The notes under the pieces: generated by a model
Told to the model about the DNA's origin: nothing
Database searches by the model: none
Seen by the model: the letters and a program-made list of their open reading frames with translations, nothing else
Made by a program: the position numbers and the translations under genes
Source of the DNA: Austropuccinia psidii
Taxonomy: Eukaryota; Basidiomycota; Pucciniomycetes; Pucciniales; Sphaerophragmiaceae
Direction: 5' to 3'
Length of the DNA stretch: 64,000 bases
Assembly: GCA_023105745.1 (NCBI GenBank)
Contig: JALGQZ010000006.1
Coordinates: 66,384,316 to 66,448,315, forward strand
Part shown: one piece after another, positions 48,455 to 58,949 of the stretch
Position numbering within the stretch: position 1 is the stretch's first letter
Layout: every line of letters starts with the position of its first letter

Positions 48455-48491
48455 CCTGTAGAGCATACAGGAGTCAAATCTAACCGGGGTG
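48455..48491 (-). repeat. Right inverted repeat of the Tnp2-type element
   Basis: The reverse complement reads CACCCCGGTTAGATTTGAC, then CCTGTATGCTCTACAGG, matching 41483-41519 with its hairpin. The stem CCTGTA...TACAGG is preserved although the loop differs, so the fold seems to be kept. Confidence 0.65.
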
Positions 48492-48640
48492 TGTGGAGGT
48501 GGTGTGGATGTGGTGGTCGCCGAACAGTGGTAGTAGTGGTGGTGGTTGCCAAACGGCCATGGTAGTGTGGTCGCCAAACGGCCGTGGGAGTGGCAGTGGT
48601 GGTTGTGGATGGACAGATGGTTATGTAGTGGAGGTAGTGT
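48486..48640 (+). repeat. GGTGGT-rich tract outside the right inverted repeat
   Basis: G-rich on the plus strand, with three copies of a GTGGTCGCC(A/G)AAC(G)G unit (near 48511, 48541 and 48571) and GGTGGT runs. Partner of 41278-41450. Confidence 0.75.
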
Positions 48641-49457
48641 AACAGTAAGTATATATTTATTGGTAACACTGGGGAATGAAAGAATTTAAAAAAAAGGGTA
48701 TACATACCATTGTTTATCAAAAGGTCTGTACACCCTTTATGAAACAATACAGTCACCAAAGGCCCTCAAACAAGCCTTTTGGATCAATTAAAATATATGC
48801 TTATGTCTGTGCAGATTGAAAGAACACATCAGTGCAATCAAATGAAGATCAGCTGAAGTGTATTCACTTACAAGTCCTGTGCCAAGGGCACACCTAAAAG
48901 CCTTGATCAACAAAAGAGTGTTGATTTAATTGATCTAACTTTGAAAAGAATAGATCAATTAAAGATGGAGGAATATATTTAAAAAAAAGTGATGAACAAA
49001 AATACTAAAATGAGGAATTTACTAAAAAACATGTGGTTAATTTTTAAACAAGGGATCAATTATTCTCAACCTTGGAAAAATAGGAAATCATGTTTCTGAC
49101 TAGCATTGTATTGGCAGAATTTAAAAATACGACTTGTGTTTATTAAAAGTCCAAATGTCCACTGCCTCTGCTTCCTCACTGGACATATTAAACTTGATTA
49201 ATTGCCACAACAATAATGTCAAAGGGCAAACATGCAATAAAATACAACAACATCCTTTGAGATTGATCATTTGAATGGGCATCCACACCCATCTTATGTG
49301 AGCACACCTCCAGTGTTGAATTAATCAACCGCAAAATCACATATTGAACCATCATTTACCCATCAAATACCAAATGAGCCTATTTTGAAAAACTAATCCT
49401 ATCAACTAATGGCACTGCTCATATTACACACATAATATTTAATGAAGAACACTTACT
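48641..49457. other. Spacer between the nested insertion and the Harbinger accessory gene
   Basis: No gene. The right boundary of the inserted material must lie here, between the G-rich tract and the end of the accessory gene, but no target duplication was recognised. Confidence 0.45.
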
Positions 49458-50708
49458 TCAACTCTTTTTAATAATAAAATTTAGAATACGCTCTAACTCT
49501 GAAATTGGATGGGAGGAATTCAATGCTGCTATAGTCAAGTCCATGTTCTGTTGTTTTTCATGCATCTTCACTTCTTTTTGCCATTTTTCTTTCTCAAAAT
49601 CAAGTTTTTTTGCCTCTTTGGCCATATCAAAATCAAGTTGTGATTGTATTTTGGACTGTTCCAGCTTTCTACACTCTGTTGTTCAGTTTGCATAATCTGA
49701 GCACTCCTTTCTTTATTCCCTTTTTGTTTATCCCACTCTAACTGGGCCTCATCATGAGCTTCTCTCCCTGAAAAACTATTATTAGTGTGCATGAACATCA
49801 GAATAAAACCATCTTCTACCAACCTTTTTGCCAATAAATCATGATTTGTGAGTAACTTGGATACAACATATCTGACAACTTCTTCCGTGCACCACTGGTA
49901 TTATTAATATTGAAGCTGGAACTATGTTTTCTCTTTTGGGATGAACCATTTATCTTATCCTGTAACTATACAAAAAATATGCCAGAGTCAATTTGTTTCA
50001 TATGGGTTTTATGAAAGAAATCTTACTTTGGGTTCTTCCACATGGTCAATCAATTTATCTTTGGCAATATCCATATTTGGTTGAATTGTGATTGTTCCCT
50101 CCTCTGTTACTGCTGAATCTCAAAAAGAAACGACACATCAGAATTTAGCAAAAATAATGAAATAATGTATCATATCTTACTTCATTTTCCATTGGTTCTT
50201 CTTCATCCTCATTTGAAATCAATCCAGCCTCTTGGGAATCATATGTTGCTAGTGGAGTCACATTTGGCTTATGGCCAAACATTGAATCCATTTCTGCAAA
50301 ACATGGACACATAATTTGAAGCTTATCAGCCATATTGTGCAGCACTTTTTTCTCATCCTATTATGTTATACCTGCCCCAGTTAAATTCTCAAACTTCTTT
50401 TCTGTTTTGTATTTTTTCTGATATGTACACCATCGGTCATGAATGCTTGTTGCACTGAGATTCAACCAGTGTCGTGATTTTTTATTGACCTCAATTGCCA
50501 TAAGATGAAATCCATTCTTTTCACTTGAGGGTGGCTTTCCCACCAATGTGGAGCCACCGGTTCCAAAACATGCATCAAAGTTTGATTTATGTGTCAACCA
50601 ATTGATAATACATAAATACTCCAGCTGAGTTAAGTGACCTGAAGGATGGGGCAGGCCAGATGAAATCTTGGGAGTGTATTTATTTGTCTTCATTGGATTA
50701 TGTGGCAT
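49458..50708 (-). pseudogene. Harbinger family A accessory protein (Myb/SANT-like), broken
   Basis: Minus-strand gene from ATG 50708 (MPHNPMKTNKYTPKISS). Exon 1 carries the family core: YLCIINWLTHKSNFDACFGT, VGKPPSSEKNGFHLMAIEVN, WLNLSATSIHDRWCTYQKKY and FENLTGAGIT. Two adjacent stops (TAA TAG) replace what should be Glu-Glu, after which DEKKVLHNMADKLQIMCPCF continues in frame to a GTAAGA donor at 50180. Later exons read VTEEGTITIQPNMDIAKDK and DKINGSSQKRKHSSSF, then REAHDEAQLEWDKQKGNKE and, after a frame change near 49640, EKWQKEVKMHEKQQNMDL and PISELERILNF, ending at TGA 49458. The gene faces the transposase across the nested insertion and lies about 330 bases inside the right Harbinger end. 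The copy at 60941 has the same exon structure. Confidence 0.75.
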
Positions 50709-50999
50709 TGAAAGGATGGTGATGGTGTGTGATAAATGAGTAATTGAGTAAATCAAGAAAGTGGGAGATTGAATGGAATTGTAAATAGATTGGTTATTTG
50801 GTTACACCAGGGGTTGGGTTAAAATTTACTTTTTGAGAAGGGCAGTGGTTAGGTTTGAAATTTCAATATTCAATTAGGTTTAAATAAGTATAGAAAAGAA
50901 TGTGGTATTTTGCAAAATTCCAGGAGGACTGAGTTAAAAAAAGTGGTTTTTGGGAGACAAAATCCCTGATTTTGGAATGTGGGATTTTGGTATCAAATC

Positions 51000-51042
51000 A
51001 CGCTTTTTTTTAATTTGTGATTTCATAGGTTTGACACCCCCT
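51000..51042 (-). repeat. Right terminal inverted repeat, Harbinger family A
   Basis: GATTTCATAGGTTTGACACC followed by CCCTA is the exact complement of the 38211 terminus over its first 20 bases. Confidence 0.8.
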
Positions 51043-52134
51043 ATTGAGGAGATTTAAAGAAATCAAGCTATAATGGGTGACATAGTCTCTAAAATCTCTT
51101 CTCCCTGAATTTCAAAAGTCAAAAAACCTCCCCAATATGTTTTGATTTGGCTTAAAATATTTGTAATCTTCTTTTGAATAAGTCTCCTTATGAGAAGAAA
51201 AAAAAATTACTTTGGCTCAATATGCATTCCTATAAATCATTTTAAAGGAGTCTTAAACCAATTTTTGATAATTTTAATCAGAGACTACTACAAAAACTGA
51301 GTTAAAAAATTAATAGATCTCAGAAATTCCTTTTAGAAAATAGGAAAATGAATATTTTTATTAAGGAAATCCTATCTAAGCTTATTATAAATACAATTAT
51401 TTGAATTAAGCCCAAAGAATCATTCCAATATATTTTTTGAAAAAAAATATCTTTCTATTTCCCAAACCTTTTTTTCTGAGAATATTTTCCTCTTATAATC
51501 AGTCAGATTCAAAATAAAGTGGAGTATTTCAGGAATAGATTATAAACAAATATTTGACCTTTAATCTTTTGAAAATCTCCTCAGTAAAGCATTCATCATT
51601 CTGAAAAAGCTTTATAATATCTTGAGGCTTGGTTGAAAGCTGTTGGTAAGATCTTTTTGAAAAAAAAATTGATTAAAATTCAATTTTGAGAGGGATTCTT
51701 TTTTCATAAATGATAATATCAGAAAATGTTTCACACCAATAATACACTTTTTCTATCTTATCTTAAGAATTATTGATTGTTTTTTCTTGAAAATATTATA
51801 ATTTAAATTTTTTTCAAAAAAATGAAAAACCACTCTTTGGAAGTTTTCAATATACAAATAATTCAAAAATATGATATAAATGCAAAGAATTAGACAAAGC
51901 AAAGTAGTAAAGGATCTCAATAGTTTATGAAGGTGTTTAATAGCTTTTAAAAAAAGCCTCTTGTATCTCTCTTAAGTGTATATTCCAATTTATTTTTTTT
52001 AAGCTGTGGATTAGCCTAATGATCCTTTTTGAAAAACTGATATTGGCCAAATTACATTTCATAAAGCTAAACAATAATTAAGATAATATGTAATAATATT
52101 TTTGAATTATTCCGTGTTTTTTGTCAAAATAAGT
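51043..52134. other. AT-rich non-coding stretch
   Basis: No gene or repeat recognised. The first bases (TTGAGGAGATTTAAAG) are the right flank of the Harbinger end and were checked for a copy of the left flank; none was seen. Confidence 0.5.
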
Positions 52135-52139
52135 ACAGA

Positions 52140-52908
52140 TGTCAGGCTGACTCTATAATAAAGGTGGAAATAAGCTATAGCTCTGATTGTGACACATAAA
52201 AAAGAATTGAATATTAAAATAAAATCCTTTAGTAATAAATTAGTGATGGTGAATCCTTTTGAGAGGCTGGGGCATAGTATTGATTAATTTAGTTTTTATA
52301 ATAAATACTACAATAGCTAAAATGATGATCATAGCACGTCAACTATAATAGTGTAACTTACTTTAAATATTCAAATTACATGAGAAGTGGCTCTGATGGG
52401 ATGGATTATCTTTTCAATGAATCAAAAGGTCTCTTTTTATCCCTTCTGGGAGCTTCTAGGATGCTATGAGATTTTCACTTCTCCAGTGGTAGAAATTCTC
52501 AATCCATAAGGACCACTTATGATCATTAAACCTATTATCTTCTGGTTTTATCCTTGTTCTTGGGTATGGAACAACAAATACGTTAATAATGACCAATACA
52601 GGGTAAAAAACATTTCAAAGGGACATTTAAGAAGTCTTAGAACCATGATTAAATTCCTGAGTATGTACATAGCTTTTATATGAGGTCATTATTGAGTTTT
52701 TGCTAGAAATTCAGATTGTTGAGATATTTCTGTAATTTTCCTATTTGGCTTATTCTTATTGTTTTATTAGTGTAGTCCTTTCTTCTCTTATTATATTTCA
52801 TACTAGTGTGTGGTGGTTTCTTCTTACACTGGGCTTTAATTTTTGTACCATTGTTTTCTGGTATTTCTGTTTTCATGTGTGTGCTCTGTTGAGGGTCGCA
52901 GGCTGAAA
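52140..52908 (+). mobile_element. Solo LTR, same family as 34616, target duplication ACAGA
   Basis: Starts TGTCAGGCTGAC and ends GTCGCAGGCTGAAA, where the 34616 copy ends GGCTGACA, so the terminal CA has mutated. It is flanked by ACAGA at 52135-52139 and ACAGA at 52909-52913. Landmarks shared with the 34616 copy in order: AGTGATGGTGA/AGTGGTGGTGA, ATCAAAAGGTCT/GTCAAAAGGTCT, GACCAATACAGGGT/CACCAATACAGGGT, and the GGTATTT...TGTGCTCTG block near the 3' end. About 650 bases shorter than the reference copy, so internal deletions have occurred. More diverged than the copy at 62880. Confidence 0.8.
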
Positions 52909-52913
52909 ACAGA

Positions 52914-55900
52914 AGAAATAATTTATACTATGAAAAATGTGGATATCCAAAATCTAAAATATAAATAATTCTAAGCAAAATATAATTTAACTCAAATGAC
53001 TTGAAAATATGTATAAATTTCTTCTATGTATACCTATGGCTACAACAGTTATTATTAAGATAATTATTAAAAGAGGATGAGTTTTAAGAAACTTGTTTTC
53101 CATATTACCCATTTTTTGGTCTAATAAAGTCAGTATTTGAATCTTTAAATTATAGTTAAACTTATTTTTTCATTCAAAGGTTGTTTCAAAACCATGAGCA
53201 TAACCCCCCATGGATACATTATGGCAGTTCTGTGTCATTTTAAGGTTTGGCTATGAAACAATAAGTAAAAACTACTAATATTTTACTTATTGTACTATGA
53301 ATGTCCTTATAAATAAAATAAATAAGATAAAGAATACTTATAATAATAAAGAATCATTATAATTATGGCATAAAAAATAATTATATTATTAGATAAATCT
53401 AATAATATAATAAATAAATATATTGATATATGATAATTAATATATTTGAAAGAAGTGTAATATTGTTACCAACAAATAATGAAGGCATGAAAAATCGTTT
53501 TTTATTAATAAAAAACAATCAATAACAATAATATTACTAATATTAAAGCTATATATTAATATAAATACTATTGATATTAAATTAATAATTATTGATAGTA
53601 ATAATAAAGAGAAATTATTATAATAAGAGAAAATAACCTACTTTTGAGGCTTAATGTGATAGTTTTTAATGAATTTACACCTAATAATGTAATTCAAACT
53701 TATTTTAATTGTATTTACAAATAAAAATAAAAGAAATTACAAATTTTATTGATTTTACGTGGAAATGAGATTTTTAAGAGAATTATAACAAAACAAGAGA
53801 AAAATTGGAGTAATCATGTCAAAAATAATGAGTATAATAAAGATAAATTACTTTCTTTGATAATATAAGAGATCTATATATAAAGAATAAAAGCTTTTAA
53901 CTTTGGATTTGATTGTTTGATTGTTTTGATGCATCTGAGGGGAAAATAGAGTTAAAAAGAACTCTATTTATAGTAAATACCTCCCTTCTAGAGTCCAGTA
54001 GGCTTCTACTAGACGTGTACTGATGTCATCCACTGGAAATGATCAGTATTTTAAGGTTTAGTGATGATTACGTCATTATCAAACCATCTTATCTCATTAT
54101 TACGCCATTATTTAGAGTTATCACTATAGCTCTAAGTTTGATGATATAATAGGCTTGTCAGAAGCCTAAAATTTGTGGACGTTATTAGTATTAATCATAA
54201 TCTAATATTCTTCATCATTTTTTTACTTATATAACTGTTAAACTTAAAATAGAGTTACAGTGAGTGATCATAAATGATCAATTTTAAGCTTAAAATTTGA
54301 TCATTAATAACTTTTAAGTTATACATGCTACAGCTATTCTGAGAGTTAATTCAGATAGATTTACATGTCCTCATTATACTGCCAATAGCATTTCATTACA
54401 TAATCAAAACTCTATTTCTGATGATTTCTCTTGTAACTCATCTTTTCTGTCGAAATTCAATATTTTAAACTTCAAACCTTGATTTCAAGGGGTTATACCT
54501 TGAATATTATAGTAAAAACTACATAACTCTTCACGTATGAGCTGGTAGAATCTTACTGTCTACTTTTTTTAAGTTTGGACCACTTTCACAACAAAGTGGT
54601 CAACAGCTCCAGTGATTTTGCTTAATAAACCATTACAAGTTTTAACCTTGTATATAACTTGTAAAATAAAGTTCATATCTGTGTTATTACAGTAATTAAG
54701 TGGTGACTTCATTTTTTGGTTTAACTCTCTAGGTTGTATATTTCAAGAGATATTAGCTAAAAACCATGAATATATGCATTGACCAAAAAAATGCATATAT
54801 TCAGCTTAATTCCTCATGTATTGACTTTAGAGAATTGCCATATAATTGTTTTATGTGTAGATTTGTATGGAGAATCCAATGGTAAAATTTATTTTACATG
54901 TTTCTTCATTGTTTTCTGAGTTAAATAAGTTTTTGTGTCTTTTTTAGGGTATTATTACTTATTCTTCAGTAATTATTGACTTTTCAGATGCCATAAAAAT
55001 GATATATGTGTATTTTACCATGAGAAATCTAATGGTGTAATTTATTTCACATTTTTACTAATTATATCCTGAGTTAATTCAGATTTTGTACCTGTTTATG
55101 GTATTTTCACTAGTTTTAAGATAATTATTATAGAATTTTTCTTGTGACCTTTTTGGATATGTGGTCATATCTCAAAGGCTCACAGTCATGACCATCTTTT
55201 TCCCAATTTGCCACACTTATCATTGTATAGAAAATTTTCCACTCCTGTGCTCCATGGCTTCCTGGGCTACACTCACTTCACTAGATCAATTTGGCCTCGA
55301 CCATTGAATATTTCCTCATTGACCCTCCTGGGCCTCCACCATAAATAAGGGCCCCAAGTCTATTATCTTTCATTTGGCCCATAGGATGCCTCACCATAAT
55401 CCCAGGTCCCTATTTTCCCTTTAAAAGCCACCAGGACCTTTGGACTTTCCCCTTTCATTGGATTTTTTTGGCTCAAATGCCCATTTTGGGCAATTTGAGC
55501 CCCTACAGCCCATGGTCTGTAGGACCCCTAGGCCTCCTTTGCCCTAAATCCAATGGAGGCAAAGGAGGCCAAGTCCTGTGGCCCAACTGCCTCAATTTTG
55601 TCCATAAATCACTATTCAGCCTCCATAATCAAGCAGTAACCTCTGGAGCTCATCATAGGGCCACCAATCATCATTCTGGCTAAATCATCTTTCCCAACCT
55701 TCTGGACCAAATTACTTCTGGATATCAACAAATTCCATATATGGTGTTATACATCATTATGCACCATTTTTCCTCAGAAATTCAGTGGTGAAATTTTGAA
55801 GCCTCAAATTTGTCATCACACAAAAGGAGTCACCAATCCTCAAACCAGTTTTGAAGGAAGGATTCAAGGATTTCAATTCATCATCCCATGGGGGTAGTGA

Positions 55901-57400
55901 GTAGTAGTTCAAGAATGGAATTCAAGGGCTCCAATCACCTGGTTCATTCAGGTATTGGTGAAATAATTCATTCAGTATTCTCCCAAGGGAATAGTGACCA
56001 GGCATCTTCAAGGGATATTCAAAAGGCAGTTATGAACATCAGTTTTGAAGGCTCAAAAGCTCCATTGCCACCCTGGACAACTTAATTCATCCATACAGGC
56101 TGCAGTCAAACAATCTGTATGGAATTGACATTTTTGAGGTAATTCAATTAAGAAATGGGGTTCTAAGATACACCTAGTTTATTTTTCAAAACATTCAATA
56201 CATCTGTGTTTCCAACCTTCAAGGATCAGTTTCACAACTTCTCACATATACTTTCCACTCTTTCCTCCCCTGGGGTTTTTTCCCCAGTTAATTAATCTAC
56301 TGGATTTATCTTCATCTATGTTTTCTTTTTATGTTGATATCAAATACTTATATTATTAATTCATTCATTTCCACCTCTTTCCTAGCCTTTCAGTGTATAA
56401 TGGTGTTCATAAAGCTTACTAATTCCATTGATCTTTCTGTTAGGATGAAACAAAGATGAAGGACTTTCTTGGTTGGCTCTTTGGCCATTGACTTTCTTTC
56501 TTATTGGCATCTCATCCTGTACTTGCATATTCCTTTTATTATTTCTTTAATTCTTTGGAGTATTCCAAGTGAGTTCCCTGATTACTGAGTTCCAGGTGAC
56601 TCTTGCTTTTCATAAGAGTCCCTGTGGCTGGATGATTTCCTCTCCTTTCTTTGTATAAGAAATATGTTCTCACTCATTTTTTAATATGGGGAACTCCATA
56701 ACCCTCAAATTTCTCTTAGATCTTTTAGTTAAGAAATTATAAATTTAGAAAATATTTTGTTTTATTTAGTGAATTCTTCATTCAATAATCTGAAGAAATA
56801 ATTTATCTTATTGAATGGATATTAATTTGAATTCAAACTCTAAAAACCTCTCTAAATCTCTAAAATTATGAAGTTGGAAAGCCTTTTTATAATAAAGTGA
56901 TAAAAGGCAAATTAGTTTGAAATAAGCTCATACTCTTTTGATGATTAAATACTATTAGGATTAGTTCCTTGCTAAAAACAAATTCCTGAAAGACTTGTTT
57001 AGATCCTCTCCATACTAATTCTTTTCATAGTGTTTTGAAAAGATGTTTTTATATGAGAAATAGATATCAGAATGAAAAAAATAACCATCTTTATGTTTTC
57101 AAGATATATTTCATATTAATAAGAATTCGATTCCTAGTGAATGAAGCTGTCCCTTCACTGAAGAATTCACTATTATGGTATCAATTAACCTTGAGAAACC
57201 TTACAAGAGGGAAAATATTACATAAAATACCACCATGGGAATTCTCTCAAGCTAAAATTTATGTCTAAATTACTTATTTTTAGCTATAAAGATGAATCTC
57301 TATATAGTTTTGGCAAGTCAGAGATATATAAAATAATTATTTTTTATGTAAATTGAATTAAATTTTTGCATTTATTGAACAATATTTTTTTAAGGATGTA
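52914..57400. other. Non-coding; possible unidentified repeats
   Basis: 53250-53650 is very AT-rich. 53880-54190 contains a TATA-like CTCTATTTATAGTAAATACC and three CATTATTACG-type words and could be part of an unidentified LTR. 55180-56110 is clearly richer in C and G (GGCCTCC, CCCATT and AGGAGGCCAAG words), with no frame that looks coding; a short inverted pair, CCATACAGGCTG near 56092 and CAATCTGTATGGA near 56120, is there. Termini of an element could not be defined. Confidence 0.4.
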
Positions 57401-58121
57401 TTTGGATATCAAAACAAGAATTCTGATAAATTTGCAACAGAGTTACGTTGTTAAACCCAATACAGCCTTCAAATAACTTTTACCTCACTAGTAAGTTATC
57501 ATGACCCCCGCAGAATCTTGCTGATGAGAAATATATTTTGAGTGCTCTTAATACTTTGCGTCAAAGATGTAATTTTGGGGCTTTATCAGTGCTTCGCCCT
57601 ACCATCAGTTAGTTCTACCGGACCCTTGATTGGATTCATGATTGAGACGTTGACAACTTGACGTCGTTGCAGCACCTTAGTCTTGTAACTTATTGATAAG
57701 GTTTACATAGGGAACTTACCCTTTGATCGATGGAGCATAGGGGCACTGCGTTGAGTACTGATGAATTCAAGCACTGACAGGACAGTTTTGCTGCCCAAGC
57801 TTAGGCATCCATCTTGCGATCTTGGTAACTTTCAAATAGGGTCTCGACCCCTGTCTTCCTCAGGAATTTATTCGAAAAAAACCTTGATGTCAGTCCCCAA
57901 AAAGATTTATAAACGCGAGCAAACTCGGCATAGTGGGGCGCCACCGCCTTCGCAGTCACAAATTCATAGCTTGATTAGTGTGTGACAGAGTTGCAGATCT
58001 TCCTAAGTCGTATGCCAAGCGGAGAAGCTGCCAGGCTGTTCAACGCCGAATTGTTTCAGGCCTTTGTGTGTGGGGAAATACTTGCAACTAAGCAGTTTAG
58101 CTGCAGTCAGCCTTTTTGGCA
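57401..58121 (+). promoter_or_regulatory. GC- and CpG-richer 5' flank of the metallopeptidase gene
   Basis: From about 57490 the DNA changes from AT-rich, CpG-poor repeat sequence to a balanced composition with many CpGs (for example GACGTTGACAACTTGACGTC near 57645). It has no convincing frame. A promoter and 5' leader for the 58122 gene are expected here, but no single element can be pinned down. Confidence 0.45.
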
Positions 58122-58949
58122 ATGAGTATTGCATCTGCTGTTCACAATAGGCACAACGCTTCCTACAGAATTACCAAGGATCTGTCGCAAGCCCAAATCA
58201 TGAAATCTGCAAAGGACGAAGCCGAAAATGTGCAGACCTCCGAAAAGCTTCCCTATTCTGTTCCTCTTCCCAAGCTCCGTCTTCATATCCAGAACTTGGA
58301 TCACCCAGGTGCAAGCCGTTTCTTAGAAGCTGTTGAAGCTGCCAAGGTTCTCTCTTCCAGCGCTACCACCGTCGTCAAGCTACTTTACATCAGCCCGGCT
58401 TTCAGCGACTATAAACCTCCGCCGATGCGTTCTGTCACGCTTTACTTGCAGGACATGGATGGCGTCGCCTACACGAAAAGCAGCGACCTGGACGAAGATC
58501 ACAAAGAAATCCACTTTTCATTGGAGTACATCAAAAATATTAAAACGTCTTCAAAGGAAAAAAATCACAAAAGCGACCTGGCGGGTGCATACGAAATCCG
58601 GGGCGTACTTGTTCACGAGCTTGTGCACTGCTTCCAATATAATGGCAAGGGCAAGTGTCCAGGCGGGCTGGTAGAGGGCATTGCGGATTGGGTCCGCCTA
58701 AAAGCGGGACTTGGCGCAGTTCACTGGAAACGTTCAGTTCCTGAGCGCTGGGATCAGGGATATGAAAAAACAGCTTATTTTCTGGAGTGGCTTGAAGGGC
58801 GGTTTGGAGAGGAAACGGTCCGAAGGATGAATGAATTGCTCAGAAAGGAGGCTTATGACGAAAAGGAATTCTGGGATGAGCTATTCGGCAAAGGGGTGGA
58901 CAACTTATTTGAAGAGTATATCAATGACTTGGAGAAAAAACTATTGTAG
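58122..58949 (+). CDS. Basic secretory protein (BSP)-family metallopeptidase-like protein
   Basis: Intronless, 275 residues from ATG 58122 (a TTG codon two positions earlier is not a likely start). The C-terminal half has the zinc-site signature of the BSP family: HELVHCFQYNGKGKCPGG followed by LVEGIADWVRLKAGLG, that is HExxH at about residues 171-175 with the downstream EGIADWVR block; then WDQGYEKTAYFLEWLEGRFG and a conserved helical end. Before it lie VKLLYISPAF and VTLYLQDMDGVAYT strands. The family occurs in plants and many fungi and is often secreted; here the N-terminus (MSIASAVHNRHNASYR) has no obvious signal peptide, so it may be cytosolic or secreted unconventionally. Codon use and flanks are richer in GC and CpG than every other gene here, and introns are absent while the other host genes have them. 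This may reflect transfer, or a surviving single-copy island among AT-rich repeats. Confidence 0.8.
   Translation: MSIASAVHNRHNASYRITKDLSQAQIMKSAKDEAENVQTSEKLPYSVPLPKLRLHIQNLDHPGASRFLEAVEAAKVLSSSATTVVKLLYISPAFSDYKPPPMRSVTLYLQDMDGVAYTKSSDLDEDHKEIHFSLEYIKNIKTSSKEKNHKSDLAGAYEIRGVLVHELVHCFQYNGKGKCPGGLVEGIADWVRLKAGLGAVHWKRSVPERWDQGYEKTAYFLEWLEGRFGEETVRRMNELLRKEAYDEKEFWDELFGKGVDNLFEEYINDLEKKLL

Larger units (their letters stand above)
38211..51042. mobile_element. Harbinger family A element enlarged by nested insertion
   Basis: The left end AGGGGGTGTCAAACCTATGA at 38211 and the reverse complement of the right end at 51042 (AGGGGGTGTCAAACCTATGA again) are identical over 20 bases and similar for about 45. 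The transposase lies just inside the left end on the plus strand and its Myb/SANT-like partner just inside the right end on the minus strand, the standard Harbinger layout. The 9.7 kb between them carries genes of other element types, read as later insertions. Both ends are flanked by TA, but a longer target duplication is not evident: the left flank TTGAAATAA does not match the right flank TTGAGGAG. The two ends could therefore belong to two separate elements. Confidence 0.6.

Noticed and set aside
48356..48759. Minus-strand Thr/Pro/His-rich frames
   Set aside because: Also produced by the GGTGGT tract; no family features.
55468..55683. Plus-strand 71-codon frame in the C/G-richer patch
   Set aside because: No motif, no neighbouring exons, and the frame starts inside repeated GGCC/CCC words.
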